Below, in pieces: positions 7,818 through 17,900 of a stretch of 64,000 nucleotides of DNA. Source of the DNA: Antonospora locustae (taxonomy: Eukaryota; Microsporidia); the NCBI GenBank assembly GCA_007674295.1, contig CM017453.1, positions 62,001 through 126,000 of the forward strand, written 5' to 3'. The notes beneath the pieces are model-generated. The model had not been told where the DNA came from and did not search any database. It saw only the letters and a list, made by a program, of their open reading frames with translations. Numbering within the stretch: position 1 is the stretch's first letter; each line of letters begins with the position of its first letter. A program made the translations under genes and the position numbers.

Positions 7818-10571
7818 ATGCATAATTACCAGGAGTATTATGAAGCACTTAGCTACGAGAAAAGGCCTACGTCTGTAAAGCAGCATGTTTACGCAAAGGG
7901 AACTACAGAGTACAGTACATACAAGTACGTCCAGAAGCACACCGAATTTCTCCTGCCACAGATGCTATCAGACGCCCTGAGACAGAAGGTGAAAGTAGGC
8001 GTTGTCTCGGAGTTGAACTCAATATGGGCAAGCCTTAAGAAGTTTACTTTGTGGAACTATGTCAACAACACCATCTCCGAAATTGAGTTTACGTCACCGG
8101 TTACTCACTTTATAGTGTTCAAGCCAAAGCCTAACATTTTTACTGACAAGATTGCAGAGTGTGCACTCATTGTCAACAGAAGCCAAGTTATTATATATGG
8201 TCTGAGCTCAGAGGCGAAAGAGTTTATCAACACAGGGCTTGTGACATCTGTTCCCGACAGAGTGGTTTCGATATCAGAGACACAAGGGAATGTGTTTGTA
8301 GGCTGTGCCAATGGAAGTGTGTATAAGGTCATATACCGAAACTCAAGTATCTTTTCCTCGCAGTATATGTACTTAAAAGACCTAGACAGCTCTCCATTTG
8401 GCTTCATGTTTCCCGCCTTTTTCAAATTCAGAAGACCAAGCACAATCATCAAGGTTGTTTCAAGCAAGAACTGGCTGCTGGTGCTGGCGGAAGACGAGAT
8501 TAGAATATATTCAACCAGACACGAGACTGTGGTGAAGGATGGCAATATTTCCGTAAGTATTAGGTACACTTCTGCTGAAATTGTCGAGGAGTCTGATACA
8601 GAACTGTTCTTCTATTGCGTGTGCAGAAATGGGTCAAGGGATTTCTACACCAGAGACACTTTACAATTCAGTAGAAAGGCGCCATTCACCGACAACGACC
8701 TGAACGGAGTAGGTGTGTGTACAAATGCGAATACCATGGTCATATACAAAAAGGCATACAGCGGAAATATGGTGACAGTGATTCATTTTAACAGCGATCA
8801 AATTGTAAACTTTAGTGCAAATAAGGCTGCAGAGAACTTTGAAATTCTCAACATCGAGGATCTAAGAGAAGTTTTCCTTGACGAAAGCAGCATATTCTGT
8901 ATTACAGGCCAAGAGACAAAGGTGTACTCTGTGATGAGCCCAGAGGATCTTCTTCTGCATTGTAGGCCAGAGGAGACATACTCCTTCTTGAAGAGCTATG
9001 GTGAAAGAGAAACACTTGCGTTGTATTATTCTATCATGTCAAAAAACAAGGACTATTCCAAGATCGAGCACCTTTACAACAAGAACGAGGCCGCTCGTGT
9101 TCCTGCATTCTACACATTTGTTGCAAGGCTGGTAACTGATATACTGATGAGAAAAATAGATCACAACTTTTTCATGGAAAGTGAGAGAGTCACCAAAAGA
9201 ATTAAGAACGTTGTTAGTAAGCTAAAGATTAAAAACGATTTTGTCTCCGACTTAGTTGAGACGGTGAACTTTCTGAAGATATACTATGAGTATGGACTTG
9301 TTGTAAACGAAACACTGTCCAAAATCCTTCTGGAGAGCACAACTGCAAAGAAGACATTGTTGGACAATCTGATTAACCAATTTGGAGGCAATATGGACAC
9401 AATTGTAAACTTGTTGCTGGTTAGATGTCCTAGCTTTATACCCATAAACGAGGTTTACTACCAGAAGGGGCTGGAATTCCTGGAAAAAGGCGACTTGCAG
9501 GGGTCTCTTGATAATTTCAAGAACTTGAGCCACGATTTGGAACCAATTATTGAAAAGTACAACGCACTGAGGTTTTACGTGGGAAGTGTCACTCTGTTAA
9601 GAAAGACAGAGCAGAACTTAGAAAAAAAAATAAGTATGCTAAAGGAGAGCGTCCAATGCTGGGGGTCTCTCAACGCTGCTCTAGACGACTTCAAAGAGGA
9701 ATTTGCCTTTTGTCTTTTTGAGGCGCTACTTGCAAACATGCAGAGCAACAGCTATATGAAAGGCGCCTGTGAGTGCTGTGGAGAAAGCAATGGTTCATTT
9801 ACAAGAAAAAACTTCCTGACTCTGAATTCCCCGTTCATGGAAGCCTTTTTGGTTGAGAAGTCGGAGCTGAGCTTCAAAAAAGAGGAGTATACGCTGCTTT
9901 GGAAGTATTATGCACTAAATAACCTTAAGGAAAAGGCAGTTGAGTCTCTACTTAGAATAGCTGAGAACAAGCCCATGAGGCTTGATGCGAGAATAGAGTA
10001 TCTCAACATAGCCTTTTCCATAGATCCCTCTAAATCACTAATGTTGCGTCTTGAAACCGCAAAGTTACAAAAGGAACTTCTGATGAGAAAATACATTCCA
10101 ATACTTGACAACCTGATTCTGTCCCCAAACGACCTACTCAACGACTACATTATTCCAAATAAATGCTTTGGCCTGGGGCTAAGACTTGTGGATCTGTTCG
10201 ACTACTGCGACTCGTCTGTGCTAAAGAAGCTGTGGTCAGATGCTTTGCAACAAAATCACATGAAGGAAACCCTAGATTTTATAAAAAGCCTGAACATCAA
10301 GAAATCCGCACTTAATCTTGAAATAATAGCAACCATTCTCATATCCAAGTACGACTCAAGGTCGCCCAATCTAATAAACTTCCTTGTTGATTGCGGGTTC
10401 TCCAAAAGTGAGGTTCTTGGGTTTTTTGAGAAGATGATAAAAGATCCACGGACAAGTCATCCAATGCAGAAGAAGAAGGTCTTGGACATCTTGCTTCAGT
10501 CAGAAGAGGGCAATACAGAATATGCCAAGAAAGTGGCAAAATATTGCCAAAGCAACTATGGAATAAAATAG
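7818..10571 (+). CDS. NUP170: Nuclear pore inner-ring protein, NUP155/NUP170 family
   Basis: The 917-residue protein fits Nup155/157/170: an N-terminal beta-propeller region including the signature SPVTHFIVFKPKPNIF near 95, then a long alpha-solenoid. It would be a scaffold of the inner pore ring. The frame is open to 7722, but no in-frame ATG exists before 7818. That ATG is immediately preceded by GCCCTT, the CCC-type start signal seen at many genes in this window, so I use it. Residues upstream (PPKFEAL) also look family-like, so a non-AUG start cannot be excluded. Yeast and human members are about 1,400-1,500 residues. Confidence 0.8.
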   Translation: MHNYQEYYEALSYEKRPTSVKQHVYAKGTTEYSTYKYVQKHTEFLLPQMLSDALRQKVKVGVVSELNSIWASLKKFTLWNYVNNTISEIEFTSPVTHFIVFKPKPNIFTDKIAECALIVNRSQVIIYGLSSEAKEFINTGLVTSVPDRVVSISETQGNVFVGCANGSVYKVIYRNSSIFSSQYMYLKDLDSSPFGFMFPAFFKFRRPSTIIKVVSSKNWLLVLAEDEIRIYSTRHETVVKDGNISVSIRYTSAEIVEESDTELFFYCVCRNGSRDFYTRDTLQFSRKAPFTDNDLNGVGVCTNANTMVIYKKAYSGNMVTVIHFNSDQIVNFSANKAAENFEILNIEDLREVFLDESSIFCITGQETKVYSVMSPEDLLLHCRPEETYSFLKSYGERETLALYYSIMSKNKDYSKIEHLYNKNEAARVPAFYTFVARLVTDILMRKIDHNFFMESERVTKRIKNVVSKLKIKNDFVSDLVETVNFLKIYYEYGLVVNETLSKILLESTTAKKTLLDNLINQFGGNMDTIVNLLLVRCPSFIPINEVYYQKGLEFLEKGDLQGSLDNFKNLSHDLEPIIEKYNALRFYVGSVTLLRKTEQNLEKKISMLKESVQCWGSLNAALDDFKEEFAFCLFEALLANMQSNSYMKGACECCGESNGSFTRKNFLTLNSPFMEAFLVEKSELSFKKEEYTLLWKYYALNNLKEKAVESLLRIAENKPMRLDARIEYLNIAFSIDPSKSLMLRLETAKLQKELLMRKYIPILDNLILSPNDLLNDYIIPNKCFGLGLRLVDLFDYCDSSVLKKLWSDALQQNHMKETLDFIKSLNIKKSALNLEIIATILISKYDSRSPNLINFLVDCGFSKSEVLGFFEKMIKDPRTSHPMQKKKVLDILLQSEEGNTEYAKKVAKYCQSNYGIK

Positions 10572-10680
10572 AGTACTGAAATATTGTCATCTTTAAATAA
10601 ACAAGTGTTACTTTGAAATTTCTCAGTGGTATAGCGACTGTTGTAAACGTGCCTCCTAAAGGTCAGAACTGTATACCAGA

Positions 10681-11550
10681 CTAGTTTTTTTCCAGCTTAT
10701 CAGCACACAAGAGCTTTGAAATTGATGCAATAAGAGGGTCACCGAAGGGTAGCCCTGCGTCTGAGGCCTTTGCTATTTCCTGACGGAGTGTGATAGCTCC
10801 AATGTAACAAACGCCCTCCCTTTTGCAGAAGCTGCTCACATCATTTACAAACAGCTTGTTAAGATGTCCGCACTTGCAGAAGAATCCATCCATGTTGGAA
10901 ACAACGCCAAGAATTGGAAACTTGGCTTTTCTACAGAAGTCAATTTGTCTTTTGACATCGTTTAACGAAAGAACATGTGGTGTTGTAACAATGATGGTGC
11001 TATCGACATTGACATAATTGACAAGTGCAAGATGCTCGTCAGACACACCAGGTGGTGTGTCAAACACCAGAATTTCCATGCCGCTAAAGTCAGTTTGGCT
11101 CAGCATTTTCTTGATGGTAACTGTCTTATTAAGTGAATCAAGACATGAAACAGTCTCTAGATTGGCAAGCGATATGGAGTACAATCTTTCGCTTACTTTT
11201 ACAGGATATATTTTGTTATTGTGCACATGTGCACACACCTCTGTGCTTGTGAGCTTTGGAATCGAAGAGCCAGAAATATCGAGATCAAAAATGCATGTTG
11301 TAACTTTGCTTGAGAGCTCCTCTGCAAGGCTTCTGCAGATTGTGCTCTTTCCAACGCCGCCTTTACCACTCATTACAGATATTTTGAGACGAAAGTTAGA
11401 CAAGTTTGCATCTATCATGTCCAGAAATGGATCGCGCATTCTTGGTTGTGAGCAGTACGTAGCATTTGGACACCCCTCGCATGCCTTGTCTCTTCCAGCC
11501 CTTTCGCTTTGTACACCGGGGCAGCTGTGTGATGTATTGGTCTTTTCCAT
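10681..11550 (-). CDS. NBP35: Cytosolic Fe-S cluster scaffold P-loop ATPase NBP35
   Basis: The 289-residue protein has the NBP35-specific N-terminal four-cysteine motif (C10, C24, C27, C33 in SCPG...CEGCPNATYC), a deviant Walker A GKGGVGKST at 62-70, and the bridging-cluster motif CKC at 225-227. CFD1 lacks the N-terminal cysteines, so NBP35 is preferred. With its partner it assembles 4Fe-4S clusters for cytosolic and nuclear proteins, using sulfur exported by the mitosome; TOM40 of the mitosome is encoded 9 kb away. It converges on NUP170 and diverges from the CAP-Gly gene. Confidence 0.93.
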   Translation of the reverse strand: MEKTNTSHSCPGVQSERAGRDKACEGCPNATYCSQPRMRDPFLDMIDANLSNFRLKISVMSGKGGVGKSTICRSLAEELSSKVTTCIFDLDISGSSIPKLTSTEVCAHVHNNKIYPVKVSERLYSISLANLETVSCLDSLNKTVTIKKMLSQTDFSGMEILVFDTPPGVSDEHLALVNYVNVDSTIIVTTPHVLSLNDVKRQIDFCRKAKFPILGVVSNMDGFFCKCGHLNKLFVNDVSSFCKREGVCYIGAITLRQEIAKASDAGLPFGDPLIASISKLLCADKLEKN

Positions 11551-11705
11551 TCAGCGGTAAAAAAATAGAAGGATAAAGAGCCCACAATAAACTTTTGTTT
11601 TGTGCAATTGCAGAGTTGTAGCCCTACCGGGAGGCTGTAGAATTCCATTTTCCGACACATAAGCCTTCTCTCACGGTGTTTTCTCTGGGCAGAAAACACC
11701 CATAG

Positions 11706-12569
11706 ATGGGCCTAGCTCTAGGAGACAGAGTTCAGCTTGGCACACGATATTCAGGCACAGTCGAGTATATAGGTAATCTTGCGGGAAAAGAAGGCATATG
11801 GGTTGGCCTCAGACTTGATGATCCATTAGGAACGAACGATGGAACGTACAATGGCATGAGATATTTTTATGCAAAGGATAGATATGGGCTGTTTGCTAAG
11901 TATACTCGCCTCGAGAAAATGCAACTAGACGCTCATCTTTTGATAAACAAAGCATCAGAAATGAATAGACACCATAAGCCAGGTGCTGTAGAGTCTTTTG
12001 AGGTAAGCTATGCAGACAGGAATGCAGAACACAGTAGCGATGTTGTAGAAGTCCGTTCCCATGACTCAGAAGATGCATCGCACAAAGTTGCAAATAGTAA
12101 CGCCATTGTGAATGATGGCTTTTCCTTGCAAGAAAAGAATAGAGAAGACGAGGCTTATGGTCTTGAAACAGGAAATATTTTTGTCAGATATGACAGCAAT
12201 TATATCAACAAGCTCAAGGACAAAATACAAAAACTAAGGCATGCACTGAAAGAGGAGAGAGAACAGAAAGCTGAAATAGTGAGCTACAAAAAGCAAAAGC
12301 ACCCAGAGAATCGGGGAGAGAGAATGGCGGCTCTGTCCAAGGACGTGGGAACAAAGATACGCAGCATTAAAAACGACATAGATGCACTTGACACCCTAAT
12401 AAGAGATCTCAAGGACAAAATTAGAGTACCCAAGGACAGGAGTGATCTGTCTAGCCTTGTTGAGTCTATACTTCATAGCATAGTCAAAGAGGACGTGGAT
12501 GAGCTAAATAAAAACTTAAAGGCATATGAGAAAAAGATTAAGGCACATGGAATAAAGTTCGAAATATAA
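11706..12569 (+). CDS. CAP-Gly domain microtubule-binding protein with coiled coil
   Basis: Residues about 4-70 form a CAP-Gly domain: GIWVGLRLDDPLGTNDG at 30-46, then GMRYF and GLFAKY. The usual GKNDG signature has Thr for Lys here. Residues about 155-280 are heptad-rich and probably a coiled coil. The domain at the very N-terminus followed by coiled coil suggests a dynactin p150/NIP100- or CLIP-type plus-end protein; tubulin cofactors B and E have other layouts. The ATG follows CACCCATAG, the CCC-type start signal. Confidence 0.85.
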   Translation: MGLALGDRVQLGTRYSGTVEYIGNLAGKEGIWVGLRLDDPLGTNDGTYNGMRYFYAKDRYGLFAKYTRLEKMQLDAHLLINKASEMNRHHKPGAVESFEVSYADRNAEHSSDVVEVRSHDSEDASHKVANSNAIVNDGFSLQEKNREDEAYGLETGNIFVRYDSNYINKLKDKIQKLRHALKEEREQKAEIVSYKKQKHPENRGERMAALSKDVGTKIRSIKNDIDALDTLIRDLKDKIRVPKDRSDLSSLVESILHSIVKEDVDELNKNLKAYEKKIKAHGIKFEI

Positions 12570-12699
12570 TAGAGAAGTATCTGTGACATGTAGCACAAAA
12601 AGTATTTGTTGTTAAACAATATTCTTTCTTCATAAAATGCAAGTTTGAGTAGCTCCAGAGTCGTGTATGTCAGACTATTTTTGATGCTTTTCTGCCCCC

Positions 12700-13296
12700 A
12701 TGCAGAATTTAGATCTAGTAGCTCAAGGTGCTGAGGCGAAAATTTACTTGTCAGAGAATGTTGTAATAAAGCTCAGAATTTCCAAAGCATACAGGCTGGT
12801 AGAAATAGACAGAATGCTCATCAAAAAGCGAACCCGTGCTGAAAAGCGAATACTCAAACGCCTTTGGGACGCTGGAGTGTGTGTGCCTCGTATGCTAGAG
12901 GGTGCTTTATTTCCTGCGGAATCAGCAATTTACATGGAGAAAATAGATGGAACTCTTCTTCGAGATATAGAAATTCACAAAGAACTGGCTATTGAGCTTG
13001 GAAAAACAGTCAGATGTCTGCATGATCTAAATGTGATACACGGTGACCTAACTACATCTAACTTTGTGCTCAGCGGCGATAAGATATTTGTGATAGACTT
13101 TGGGTTGTCATTCTTGTCAGGAAAAGATGAGGACAAAGCTGTTGATTTATACGTTTTTGAACGTGCTGCAAGGTGCATTCACGGAGAAAACATTCTAGAA
13201 TGGTTTTATCACGGATACGGCGCTTCTAGCGTGATGAAGAGACTAGCAGATGTAAGGAGACGTGGAAGAAAGAGAGAGGAGAGCGCAATTGGGTAA
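12700..13296 (+). CDS. BUD32: KEOPS/EKC kinase-like ATPase BUD32
   Basis: A small (198-residue) piD261/PRPK-type kinase. The N-terminus reads GAEAKIYL without a true glycine loop, with K24 in VIKL. The catalytic loop is HGDLTTSN at 114-121, the metal site DFG at 133-135, and a basic C-terminal tail contains VRRRGRKRE. BUD32 supports KEOPS, which makes t6A in tRNAs reading ANN codons. A PCC1-like KEOPS subunit is encoded at 39450. The ATG is directly preceded by five Cs. Confidence 0.93.
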   Translation: MQNLDLVAQGAEAKIYLSENVVIKLRISKAYRLVEIDRMLIKKRTRAEKRILKRLWDAGVCVPRMLEGALFPAESAIYMEKIDGTLLRDIEIHKELAIELGKTVRCLHDLNVIHGDLTTSNFVLSGDKIFVIDFGLSFLSGKDEDKAVDLYVFERAARCIHGENILEWFYHGYGASSVMKRLADVRRRGRKREESAIG

Positions 13297-13385
13297 GTAC
13301 AGAGAATAAGCTGCTTGCTTGCAGGTATTGTGCGTGTTTGAATTGACACCAAGCTACATTTGAGATTTTTATCCCCCCTTTAACA

Positions 13386-16300
13386 ATGAATCCGTTTAGA
13401 GTGTCTCAAAACGCACCCTTTATCAGCTCACTCACCAAGATTCGCTCCAACAACGTGCAGCAACAGCTCAAAGGACTGGAAGAGCTTGTTGAAAACTGTG
13501 ACATGTTAAGAGACTGCTTGAAAAGCATTAACGATGTGTTTGTTGACCTCTTCAAGGACAAAAATGACCTGAGGGAAGCATCCTCTAATGCCCTTCAATG
13601 CTTTGTTCGGTTATATGGAAGACAACCCTTTCTAGAAGCAATTTCAGAATGGCTTCTCTGTGTAGTCGACACTGGAAAATACAAACATCGTGTTCTGAGA
13701 GAAAGTGTTCGCTTTTGCGAGCTTTGTGACTACCTAGTCACAAAGCTAGATTTTAAAAATCGGAGAAACCTGTCTCTGAAGATCAGCTATGAGCTTGTGA
13801 GAAAGGCTTCAGAACTGGAACAGCAGAAAGCACAGCATGTTGTAAAGTGTGTTACAGACAAGATTCTTGATACAGTCTTAAGCTTTGATGACTTGATGCT
13901 GCTCTTGCACGTGGCAAGTGTTCATCCTGATGCTAATGTGTTTAGGGAATACTACTCCAAACAGTTAAAGCATCTAGTTGCCAGTGGCAAGAACATGTTA
14001 GAATTGAAGTGGAAAACAGCCCTAAAGCTAAACGCATTTGATGAGTCAGAGTTCAAGAAAGATTCTCTGCATATATGTGATGAAGTTTTTTGCAAGCTTC
14101 TGCCGTTCTGCAATGTCCCTGAAACTGTTACAGCAGGCAGCGCAGAAGCATACAGATCAGTTTACAATGCATCCGTCGACAAAAACCTCTGTGCCATACA
14201 CTTCATCAACCATGGCGCTCTAGGTGACATTGACTGCGTCGAGAGTCTAAAAATAACTGATTACAGCATCTTAAAAGACTGCGAGTATTCTCGAGTTAAC
14301 TACTTAGTGCAGAATTTCTTTGTACGAGACTGGGCTTATGTTACTCTGCCTCAGAGTCTAGAAGAGCATTTCTTCATGCACAGCGTCAAGACAAAGATTC
14401 CAATAGACAAGGATGATGTCCAGCTTCCTCTGAACTGCACCAAACACCTTCTTTTAGAAAATATCAGTGGTGTTAGGAGAATAGTTAGAGCTGCCATTCT
14501 TAAGGAACGCATGGACTCCAGTAACTTCTCGGATGAGGATATTGCGCAGGCACTCCCCTTCTCTTTATTTGTCTTTTCCTATGAATACTTCTCAGCTAAA
14601 CATGTAGATATGTTATCTAGTGGTGCGTCATTAGAACAGTTGTTAGAGATATATTGCATGTATCCAAACTTACTTGAAGAGAACATTATCACCTACTTTC
14701 TAAAAAGAAAGTGCTTTGGAATTATGAACATTATGTCACCAAATCATAGATATTTCATAAAGAAGGTGATTAAGGATCTAGATAGTAAGGCAATATTGCA
14801 GAACCTCAGTACAATACCAGACATATTCAAGCTTGATTTCTATGCTATGTTCTACAAGGAATTGTGCCGTATTCCACATCTAAATAGCTTGTGTGTATGC
14901 AGAAGCAACAAAGACAAACAAGATGCTGTAGGTTTGTGTTATTGTAAAGAGAATGCAAGCATAGTAGATTGCATAGAAAACCCTAATAAGTATTTTTATG
15001 CTCTGCTGCCTGAATATGCTGACAGGGAGTTTTACTCTCATGTATTTAACCTCAAAAGCTTTGATTGTAATCTCTTTTATGAAAATGCATGTGCCATGAT
15101 TCGAGAAATGAACCTTCCTACTTTGAAGTACACTGACGAGTATTTCTATATGAATTCGTATTTTTACAAAAGCATCTCGCTTGAGGGAAAGTATCTGGAC
15201 CTTCTATTCAGAATACACGATGCACACTATAGCGAAAGCACGCAAGGTCTTTTTTTTACATTCGTTCTGCAGTCCATTCTTGGTCATCCGGCAAAGTTGC
15301 GCTTCTTCATAAACAAACAGATTATTCACCTTGGGCGGCTCCTTGGGCACAAAAAGCACTTTGTTATGAAATACCTTGTTGATTTCTACAACCAGGGGCA
15401 GATCGACAGTGAAGAGCTTCTGTTATTCAAGGACTCACTTATATGTGAATATCTTGGCGACACATCACCACACACTGAATGTCAGGAGTTTAACACATAC
15501 AAAAAAGCATATGCTGTTGTTAAGAGCAAGAACATCGATGCTTGGGTTTTTGAAGTAGCAAATCCTAGAGTTGTGGATTTAGTCCTGAGAGAATGCAACA
15601 ATGTGGAGATGTGCTACATTTTCCGCTCGGACTATAGACTGCTTAACAACGAGACACTTGCTGTGGTACACAAAAGACTAATAGACATGGTTATAAAAGA
15701 TGAAGGAGTGATACCCCAGATACTGCATTGGAGCGAAGAGCTTGGAGACGAGCTGATGAATACTATATGCACAAAAGTTTCGGAAATGATGTTCAACAAC
15801 TACAATCTCACAAGATTTGACGAAGATGCAGTTGACAGTGAGATATTTGATATTTTTATTGAGCCCATAAGAGGTACGCCCCTATTTTGGAGCGTGTTCC
15901 TGATGTCTGTAAACAAGGTGAGGAACATCAACTTTCTTTTCTTTGTAGAGAGATGCCTGAAAAAAAATGTAACGTTCAGAGAACTTGCAGCATGCATAGT
16001 ACCAAGAAAAAATACGGTGGCATTACAAAATCTCAGCATAGAAAATAAGTTTGCAGCTGCATGTATATATCTAGACGCAAAGAATGGTTATGGTTATTCA
16101 GAAAGGCTTTTGTTAGTGCTAAGGTTGTTGTACTTCAACTTTCCGGTGCTTTACAGAAGCACACTTGGTGTAGCAGTAAATATAGACAGTCTTCTTGTTG
16201 AAGAGTCAAAAGCTGCGATTATTCAGGGCATTGAATCTAAGTTTACGCAAATAACGGAAGGTCACCAGCTAAAGTTTATATATAGAAGAGACGACGTAGA

Positions 16301-16634
16301 ATACAGCGGTGTCATCACGTACAAAGGCCAGTCACCATCTTTCAAGACGACCTTTCAACCAAAAAGCCTCTTGACTCTAAAGATAAACGAGTTGCTTAGA
16401 AAAAGCTACAAGTTCATGGAAATATTAAGCATGTGGAAAGTGGAGGTAGATAACAAGATAAGTGGGCAGAGCAAATGCCCAATATGTTATCTTGTTCTAG
16501 ATGACCAAGGCGGCTTTCCATCGTTGAAGTGCAAAACATGTCGCACTGCATATCACAAAAGCTGCTTTTTTCAGTGGAGGAACAAAATAAAGAAATCAGA
16601 ATGTGCAATATGTAGACAAGCAATTAAGACATAG
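13386..16634 (+). CDS. LTN1: Listerin-type RING E3 ligase of ribosome quality control (LTN1)
   Basis: The 1,082-residue protein is almost entirely alpha-helical repeats and ends in a RING of the listerin type: CPICYLVLDD, then CKTCRTAYHKSCFFQW and CAICRQ over the last 50 residues. The N-terminus (NNVQQQLKGLEEL) also matches the listerin opening. LTN1 ubiquitinates nascent chains stalled on 60S subunits. It is about two thirds of the yeast length; the N-terminal domain and RING are retained while the HEAT linker is shortened. The start follows CCCCCCTTTAACA. Confidence 0.85.
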   Translation: MNPFRVSQNAPFISSLTKIRSNNVQQQLKGLEELVENCDMLRDCLKSINDVFVDLFKDKNDLREASSNALQCFVRLYGRQPFLEAISEWLLCVVDTGKYKHRVLRESVRFCELCDYLVTKLDFKNRRNLSLKISYELVRKASELEQQKAQHVVKCVTDKILDTVLSFDDLMLLLHVASVHPDANVFREYYSKQLKHLVASGKNMLELKWKTALKLNAFDESEFKKDSLHICDEVFCKLLPFCNVPETVTAGSAEAYRSVYNASVDKNLCAIHFINHGALGDIDCVESLKITDYSILKDCEYSRVNYLVQNFFVRDWAYVTLPQSLEEHFFMHSVKTKIPIDKDDVQLPLNCTKHLLLENISGVRRIVRAAILKERMDSSNFSDEDIAQALPFSLFVFSYEYFSAKHVDMLSSGASLEQLLEIYCMYPNLLEENIITYFLKRKCFGIMNIMSPNHRYFIKKVIKDLDSKAILQNLSTIPDIFKLDFYAMFYKELCRIPHLNSLCVCRSNKDKQDAVGLCYCKENASIVDCIENPNKYFYALLPEYADREFYSHVFNLKSFDCNLFYENACAMIREMNLPTLKYTDEYFYMNSYFYKSISLEGKYLDLLFRIHDAHYSESTQGLFFTFVLQSILGHPAKLRFFINKQIIHLGRLLGHKKHFVMKYLVDFYNQGQIDSEELLLFKDSLICEYLGDTSPHTECQEFNTYKKAYAVVKSKNIDAWVFEVANPRVVDLVLRECNNVEMCYIFRSDYRLLNNETLAVVHKRLIDMVIKDEGVIPQILHWSEELGDELMNTICTKVSEMMFNNYNLTRFDEDAVDSEIFDIFIEPIRGTPLFWSVFLMSVNKVRNINFLFFVERCLKKNVTFRELAACIVPRKNTVALQNLSIENKFAAACIYLDAKNGYGYSERLLLVLRLLYFNFPVLYRSTLGVAVNIDSLLVEESKAAIIQGIESKFTQITEGHQLKFIYRRDDVEYSGVITYKGQSPSFKTTFQPKSLLTLKINELLRKSYKFMEILSMWKVEVDNKISGQSKCPICYLVLDDQGGFPSLKCKTCRTAYHKSCFFQWRNKIKKSECAICRQAIKT

Positions 16635-16736
16635 CTTGTCCGAAAGGGTGTTCTTTGGGCGTGTGGTACTGTTTGAGCTGAATTACCTCTTCATCTTTGC
16701 TACAAAAATGCTTAAAGCTCACAAGTACCCCTCTAA

Positions 16737-17753
16737 ATGAGCAACGATGAAAAATTCAATCTGATAGCTAGAAACCTGCAAGAGATTCTTGAAGAAGGCA
16801 AGTTGAAGGCCATTCTCCAGAAAAGAAATCTCAGAATATACTGGGGTACTGCAACAACAGGAAAACCTCATATTGCGTACTTTCTCCCCATTATGAAAAT
16901 TCGTGATTTTGTTCTCGCAGAATGCGAAGTGAAAGTGCTCTTGGCAGACATACATGCATTTCTGGACAACCTCAAGGCCCCTGTGGATCTTATCAGCTTG
17001 CGTACAGAGTACTATGAAAAAGTGATTCGAGCAATGCTTGTGAGCCTAGATGTAGACATCTCCAAAGTCAAATTTGTGAGAGGAAGTTCCTACCAGAGAA
17101 GTGAAAAGTATGTGATGGACCTTTATAGATTGTCCACGTTAACCAGCGAACGTGATGCAAAAAAGGCAGGAAGCCAGGTTGTCAAGCAAGTGGAGAGTCC
17201 CGTTCTGAGTTCTCTTGTATACCCGTGTATGCAGGCACTGGACGAGGAGTATCTTGGAGTGGATGCACAATTCGGAGGAGTTGACCAAAGGAAAATATTT
17301 ACATATGCAATGAAGTATCTGCCTATGCTCGGTTATGATAAGCGAATACACCTGATGAATCCAATGATTGGGGGACTCAACTCCGAAAAGATGAGTTCGT
17401 CCGATATCTTCTCCAAAATTGAACTTCATGAGAAAACCGACTCAATTCGAAAAAAAGTCAGGAAGTGCTATTGTTCCGAGGGAGATACTACAACAGGGTT
17501 GTTTCAGCTGATCAAGTTTGTGGTGTTTCCTGTATGCAGCATAAGAAAGCTCAAAATCGAGGTATTATGCCAAGATGGCCTTGCCAGAGAGTATAAGTCC
17601 TATGAAGATCTTGAGCGAGATTTCTGTAGCCGGCTTGTTCACCCTGGTGACCTAAAGAACTGTGTCGTAGAGATACTAGAAGAGATAATCCGCCCTGTGA
17701 GAGAAGCTATGGAAGACGACATTGTGCTTATCAATAAGGCATATGCATCATGA
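16737..17753 (+). CDS. TYS1: Tyrosyl-tRNA synthetase
   Basis: A class I synthetase of 338 residues. The HIGH-like motif is in GTATTGKPHIAYF at 37-49, the KMSSS loop is at about 218-222, and the eukaryotic/archaeal TyrRS block around QFGGVDQRK is present. There is no C-terminal EMAP-II extension, so this is the minimal catalytic form expected of fungi and microsporidia. TrpRS is excluded by the family blocks. The start is preceded by CCCCTCTAA. Confidence 0.95.
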   Translation: MSNDEKFNLIARNLQEILEEGKLKAILQKRNLRIYWGTATTGKPHIAYFLPIMKIRDFVLAECEVKVLLADIHAFLDNLKAPVDLISLRTEYYEKVIRAMLVSLDVDISKVKFVRGSSYQRSEKYVMDLYRLSTLTSERDAKKAGSQVVKQVESPVLSSLVYPCMQALDEEYLGVDAQFGGVDQRKIFTYAMKYLPMLGYDKRIHLMNPMIGGLNSEKMSSSDIFSKIELHEKTDSIRKKVRKCYCSEGDTTTGLFQLIKFVVFPVCSIRKLKIEVLCQDGLAREYKSYEDLERDFCSRLVHPGDLKNCVVEILEEIIRPVREAMEDDIVLINKAYAS

Positions 17754-17900
17754 GCAGCCAATGGGCGACAATCCCAATGCTTTTGTGCAAATGAAGCTTT
17801 TTACTCAAGTCTGCATTTTTCGCATCGATATAGAAGGCTTCGCACATTTTATTTTTCTTTCACAAATATAACATACTGCTATAGTTTTAACTGAAAAGGT